Assembly (NCBI GenBank): GCA_021793235.1
Contig: JAJYTD010000001.1
Span: 248,001 to 312,000 of the forward strand
Source: Actinomycetes bacterium
GTDB lineage: Bacteria > Actinomycetota > Actinomycetes > Streptosporangiales > Streptosporangiaceae
Length of the DNA: 64,000 nt
Direction: 5' to 3'
Positions 61,162 through 64,000 of the stretch are shown here, piece by piece; within the stretch, counting starts at the first letter, position 1; each line of letters starts with the position of its first letter. The notes under the pieces are model-generated. The model saw only the letters and a program-made list of their open reading frames with translations. It was not told where the DNA came from and searched no databases. The position numbers and the translations under genes were made by a program.

Positions 61162-61977
61162 TCAACTCTGGTGGTTGAGGTCGTTGGCCAAGGCGACCGC
61201 GGTTCGCTGCACGATCGGTGCCGCCTTCTCGACGAAGTCCCAACTCACCCGCGCTTCCGGCCCGGAGATCGAGATCGCCATCATCGACGGGCCGCCCTGG
61301 ACCGGTACGGCGAGGCAGCGGACGCCGATCTCCTGCTCGCCGTCGTCGATCGCATAGCCCCGACCGCGGATACGGTCCAGCTCTTCGGCGAAGTCCTCGG
61401 GGGTGGTGATGGTGCGGTCGGTGGCGGCCGGCATACCGGCCCGCCGCACGGTGGAGAGCGCCTCGTGTTCGGGGAGCTGGGCGAGCAGAGCCTTGCCGAC
61501 GCCCGCGGAGTGCGGCAGTACGCGGCGGCCGACCTCGGTGAACATCCGCATGGCGTGTGGTGAGGGCACCTGGGCGACGTAGACGACCTTGTCGCCGTCG
61601 AGCATCGCCAGGTTCGCGGTCTCGCCGAGATCCTCGACGAGCTGGGCGAGGTGGGGGCGGGCCCACGTGCCCAGCATTCGAGAGGCGCTCTCCCCGAGTC
61701 CGATCAGGCGGGGGCCGAGCGCGTAGCGGCGCGACGGCAGTTGGCGCACGTATCCGTTGCCGACCAGAGTGCGGATGATGCGGTGGATCGTGGGCAGTGG
61801 CAGACCCGAAGCGTCGGCGAGTTGGCTTAGCGAGACCTCCCCCCCGGCATCGGCCATGATCTCCAGTAGTGAGAAGGCGCGGTCCAGGGACTGGACACCG
61901 CCGGAGCGGGCACGGGCCGCGGGTCCGGCGGCGGATTCGCCGGCGTCTTCGCCCGTCGCTGTCTGTGGGGTTGCCAA
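61162..61977 (-). CDS. IclR-family transcriptional regulator
   Basis: 271-residue regulator with an N-terminal winged helix (VQSLDRAFSLLEIMADAGGE, VSLSQLADASGLPLPTIHRI) and an IclR effector domain containing VYVAQVPSPHAMRMFTEVGR, SAGVGKALLAQLPEHEA and GYAIDDGEQEIGVRCLAVPV. The target operon is unknown: the 683 bases upstream contain no gene. Many family members control glyoxylate or aromatic metabolism, and aceB lies 31 kb away. The start is uncertain; a TTG at 61977 with GGAG four bases upstream is preferred to a GTG at 62070 with no good ribosome binding site. Confidence 0.85.
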   Translation of the reverse strand: MATPQTATGEDAGESAAGPAARARSGGVQSLDRAFSLLEIMADAGGEVSLSQLADASGLPLPTIHRIIRTLVGNGYVRQLPSRRYALGPRLIGLGESASRMLGTWARPHLAQLVEDLGETANLAMLDGDKVVYVAQVPSPHAMRMFTEVGRRVLPHSAGVGKALLAQLPEHEALSTVRRAGMPAATDRTITTPEDFAEELDRIRGRGYAIDDGEQEIGVRCLAVPVQGGPSMMAISISGPEARVSWDFVEKAAPIVQRTAVALANDLNHQS

Positions 61978-62660
61978 AGGTCTCCAGCTCCCATCATGTG
62001 ACCCCTCCGGCGGTCTGCAGGCGGCCACGTTCTTCGGAGTTCGCAATCTGTGGCACGGAAGAGGGCGCACCCTTTCTGTGGTCTGGGGCTCTCCGGCACC
62101 GGTTCGCCCTCCGTGCGTGCCGGGTACTCGTCTTCTTTGCCGCGGATCCAGCGCTGTGGCGGGGCGGCAGCCGCCATGCCCTGTTGTTTCGGATTGTAGA
62201 AGTCAGTGTTCACTATGCAGAAGGGGGAGCTCGCGTGTTTCCTCCCGGTCGGCTTGCCTGCCGCTCCGGAGGAGAAGGGACGTCAATGGGTACGCGGGTA
62301 TCTGTGGAGGGTGAAACCCGTCTGTCCGGAATCGGCCATGGTTAATTTCAGGTGCCCCGTGGCTTGCGGCGAGCCGGTGCCGGTACCCGGCCGCTGCAGC
62401 GGCGCAGGGCATGCTCGGCGCCGAGGCGGCCCTTGGCCGCGGAGCCCTCCTGGTGGACATGTCCGGTGCCGGAGGACTCCGCGGCCGCTCAGATGCCGCG
62501 GCGTATCGAGTGCGCGCCCAGGCGATGCGGTATATGCCGGGCAGAGGGGTTCGGGAGGCAAGGGTGCCGCCTTGGGAGTGCTGCTCCCGGGGCGGCACCG
62601 GTCGTTGTGGGGCCGGGTGCCGCTAGGGAGTGGTTGACGAAATGATTCGGCGAACACGAC
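61978..62660. other. 683-base gene-free region between IclR and the carboxypeptidase
   Basis: The longest gap in the window. It contains AGTG-TT-CACT at 62207-62216 region within GTCAGTGTTCACTATG, a likely small palindromic site, and a terminator near its end (62592-62623). A frame of 143 codons at 62206-62637 lacks a ribosome binding site and any recognisable sequence and is not accepted. Nothing else is seen. Confidence 0.45.
62592..62623 (-). terminator. Terminator after the zinc carboxypeptidase gene
   Basis: GCGGCACC at 62592-62599 pairs with GGTGCCGC at 62616-62623 across a 16-base loop, 38 bases beyond the minus-strand stop. Confidence 0.6.
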
Positions 62661-63983
62661 CTAACCGCCGCAGTGGTCGGCTTCCTTGCCGATGGCGCGC
62701 TGGGGGCAGTCGGCGTGGTCGAGCAGGTCGAGTACGGCCTCCCGGTTGCGCGATGTCTCGGCGGGGATCACCTCGTCAGGCGGGTAGAAGCCGCCGCCGA
62801 CGGCGCTTCCCGGATACATCTCGAAGGTGAACGAGAAGATGCCCTGGTCGCCCCACAGCCAGTCGTTGATCGACCCGTCGGTGATGTAGAGGTCGCTCGA
62901 CTGCTGCGGCGTGTACCCGTTGGACTCCGCCATCAATTCGCCCAATGCGGCGTGCGTGTCGTACTCGTCCTGCGACATGCCCGGTGCGGTCTCGTCGTAG
63001 GTGTAGCCGTAGGGCCACAGGACCAGTTCGCCGTAAGTGTGGAAGTCGATTCCGACCGTGATCTGCTGCTCGCCGTCGACCACCCGACCGCGGACGAAGT
63101 CGGCCACGGCGCCCACCTCGGGTGCGGACTCCCCGGCGGGTCCGCGGTAGGTGGGGGAGGAGGGGACGCTGGATGAGCCGCCGCAGCATCCCCACTGGTG
63201 GCCCCAGTTGCGGTTGAGGTCGGTTCCCTTCGCCCGGGCTTCCGGGCTGGGCTGGCGGTTCTTGCGCCAGTTCCGGTAGGAGCCGGTGGCGGTGTCGTAC
63301 TCGCTGCCGTCGGGATTCAGGTTGGGCAGGATCCAGATCTCCCGGCTGTCCAGCAGCTCGGTGATCCGCTCGTCGGAGCCGTACTCACCGGTGAATGTCC
63401 GCAGCAGGTAGACCGCCATTTCGACGGTCAGGTGCTCGCGGGCGTGCTGGGCGTGGGTGAGCAGCACCTCCGGCTCGTCCTCGTCGGTGCCGGCGTTGTC
63501 GCTGAGCTTGACCGCCATGAGATCGCGGCCCTCGTAGGAGGAGCCGATGGTGGCCTTCCGCGCGATACCGGGGTGGTCGGCGACCACCGTGTCCACGACC
63601 TCGGTCAGCTCATCGAAGTTGTGGTAGCCGGAATCCTCCGGCGGGAAGTCCTGGGCGCGCTGTGCTTCGGTCTTTGGCGGCGGCAGCGCGGTGACTTCGT
63701 ATCCGAGATCGCCGACGGCCTCCGCCTCGGTGGGCGTTGCGGTGATGAACACCGCTGTCTCCTCGACCCCGTCGATGGCGGCTCCGGTATCGGTCACCTC
63801 GGTGCGCTCCTGAGCGGTGGCCGGGCCGACGACCTCGTACCGCTCGTGGGCCCGGTCTGCTGTAGCGGTGTCCGCGAAGGCGTCGCCGGCCGTGGTGGTG
63901 AACAGCGGTATGAGGAGTGCCGCGGTGAGCAGTCGGCGGGTGGAGCCTCCGGTAAAGAAGGGGGATGAGATGCGGATCGGCAT
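62661..63983 (-). CDS. Secreted M14-family zinc carboxypeptidase
   Basis: 440-residue secreted metallocarboxypeptidase of the carboxypeptidase T/SG type. A Sec signal peptide ([20 protein letters not shown]) precedes a propeptide, then the catalytic domain. Zinc ligands are in [13 protein letters not shown] (HxxE) and [10 protein letters not shown]; the substrate residues are NPDG, LNRNWG (Asn-Arg) and the general base Glu in [10 protein letters not shown] cysteine-rich WGCCGGSS loop and a late DCP...DHC pair could form disulfides. It should trim C-terminal residues from extracellular peptides. GAGG lies five bases before the ATG at 63983, so the gene is complete. Confidence 0.93.
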   Translation of the reverse strand: MPIRISSPFFTGGSTRRLLTAALLIPLFTTTAGDAFADTATADRAHERYEVVGPATAQERTEVTDTGAAIDGVEETAVFITATPTEAEAVGDLGYEVTALPPPKTEAQRAQDFPPEDSGYHNFDELTEVVDTVVADHPGIARKATIGSSYEGRDLMAVKLSDNAGTDEDEPEVLLTHAQHAREHLTVEMAVYLLRTFTGEYGSDERITELLDSREIWILPNLNPDGSEYDTATGSYRNWRKNRQPSPEARAKGTDLNRNWGHQWGCCGGSSSVPSSPTYRGPAGESAPEVGAVADFVRGRVVDGEQQITVGIDFHTYGELVLWPYGYTYDETAPGMSQDEYDTHAALGELMAESNGYTPQQSSDLYITDGSINDWLWGDQGIFSFTFEMYPGSAVGGGFYPPDEVIPAETSRNREAVLDLLDHADCPQRAIGKEADHCGG

Positions 63984-64000
63984 ACTGTCCTCACGGAAAT

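Noticed and set aside
62206-62637. A 143-codon plus-strand frame in the gap beside the IclR gene
   Set aside because: No ribosome binding site, mixed third-position composition, no recognisable motif, and it runs through the hairpin at 62592-62623.
1-64000. tRNA, rRNA or riboswitch genes
   Set aside because: No cloverleaf with CCA-end signals, rRNA segments or known riboswitch cores were recognised by reading; a covariance-model search could still find a cryptic element.

Overview
The window is about 64 kb of very GC-rich, densely packed chromosomal DNA from an actinobacterium. The genes point to the Streptosporangiales, most likely a Nocardiopsaceae-like organism (Nocardiopsis, Streptomonospora, Thermobifida and relatives): a clgR-like regulator, DUF3046 just before recA, gluABCD beside miaB, an actinobacterial LexA box, many GTG and TTG starts, and several starts preceded directly by a -10 box (leaderless style). 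No phage, insertion sequence, CRISPR array, rRNA or tRNA gene was recognised. The family assignment is an inference from gene content and protein style.

Layout. 1-9.6 kb: end of ftsK, a small helix-turn-helix gene, rimO, pgsA, a CinA C-terminal-domain gene, a clgR-like regulator, dps, a convergent Rrf2 gene, DUF3046, then recA-recX behind a perfect LexA box. recA carries a full-length intein. 10-19.3 kb: rny, an S9 peptidase, the gluABCD glutamate-type ABC transporter on the minus strand (with hairpins between its genes), and divergent miaB. 19.4-21.5 kb: a cytochrome P450 and its TetR regulator behind a 43-bp palindromic operator. 21.5-24.2 kb: a class III extradiol dioxygenase-like gene, miaA and dapF. 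24.4-30.4 kb: a glycolate oxidase operon (glcD-glcE-glcF) and malate synthase, all minus strand. 30.6-33.7 kb: hflX and an imidazolonepropionase-like amidohydrolase. 33.8-41.3 kb (minus): holA, comEC-comEA, two conserved unknowns, rpsT and a GH18-like protein. 41.5-48.7 kb: lepA, an RsbW-like ATPase, the scar of a lost maltose-type ABC operon, an alpha-glucosidase with a divergent LacI regulator, and hemW. 48.7-51.2 kb: two DUF4870 membrane proteins and DUF3097. 51.3-61.1 kb: hrcA-dnaJ-rsmE, an ECF sigma factor with a membrane partner, a HIT protein, phoH-ybeY-corC, a degenerate cytidine deaminase and era. 61.2-64 kb: an IclR regulator and a secreted M14 zinc carboxypeptidase.

How it fits together. 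Most of the window is housekeeping: translation and RNA modification (rimO, miaB, miaA, lepA, era, ybeY, rsmE, rpsT), RNA decay (rny), DNA repair and replication (recA, recX, holA), DNA uptake (comEA, comEC), proteostasis (hrcA, dnaJ) and cell wall precursors (dapF). Three accessory modules interrupt it: TetR-P450, glycolate oxidase-malate synthase, and alpha-glucosidase-LacI.

Most notable observations: both LAGLIDADG aspartates of the RecA intein are glycine while its splicing residues are intact; a deletion scar at 44.1-44.4 kb keeps the operator, ribosome binding site, 45 codons and terminator of a vanished sugar-transport operon; a 19-bp-arm palindrome controls the P450 module; paired DNA signals precede rny.
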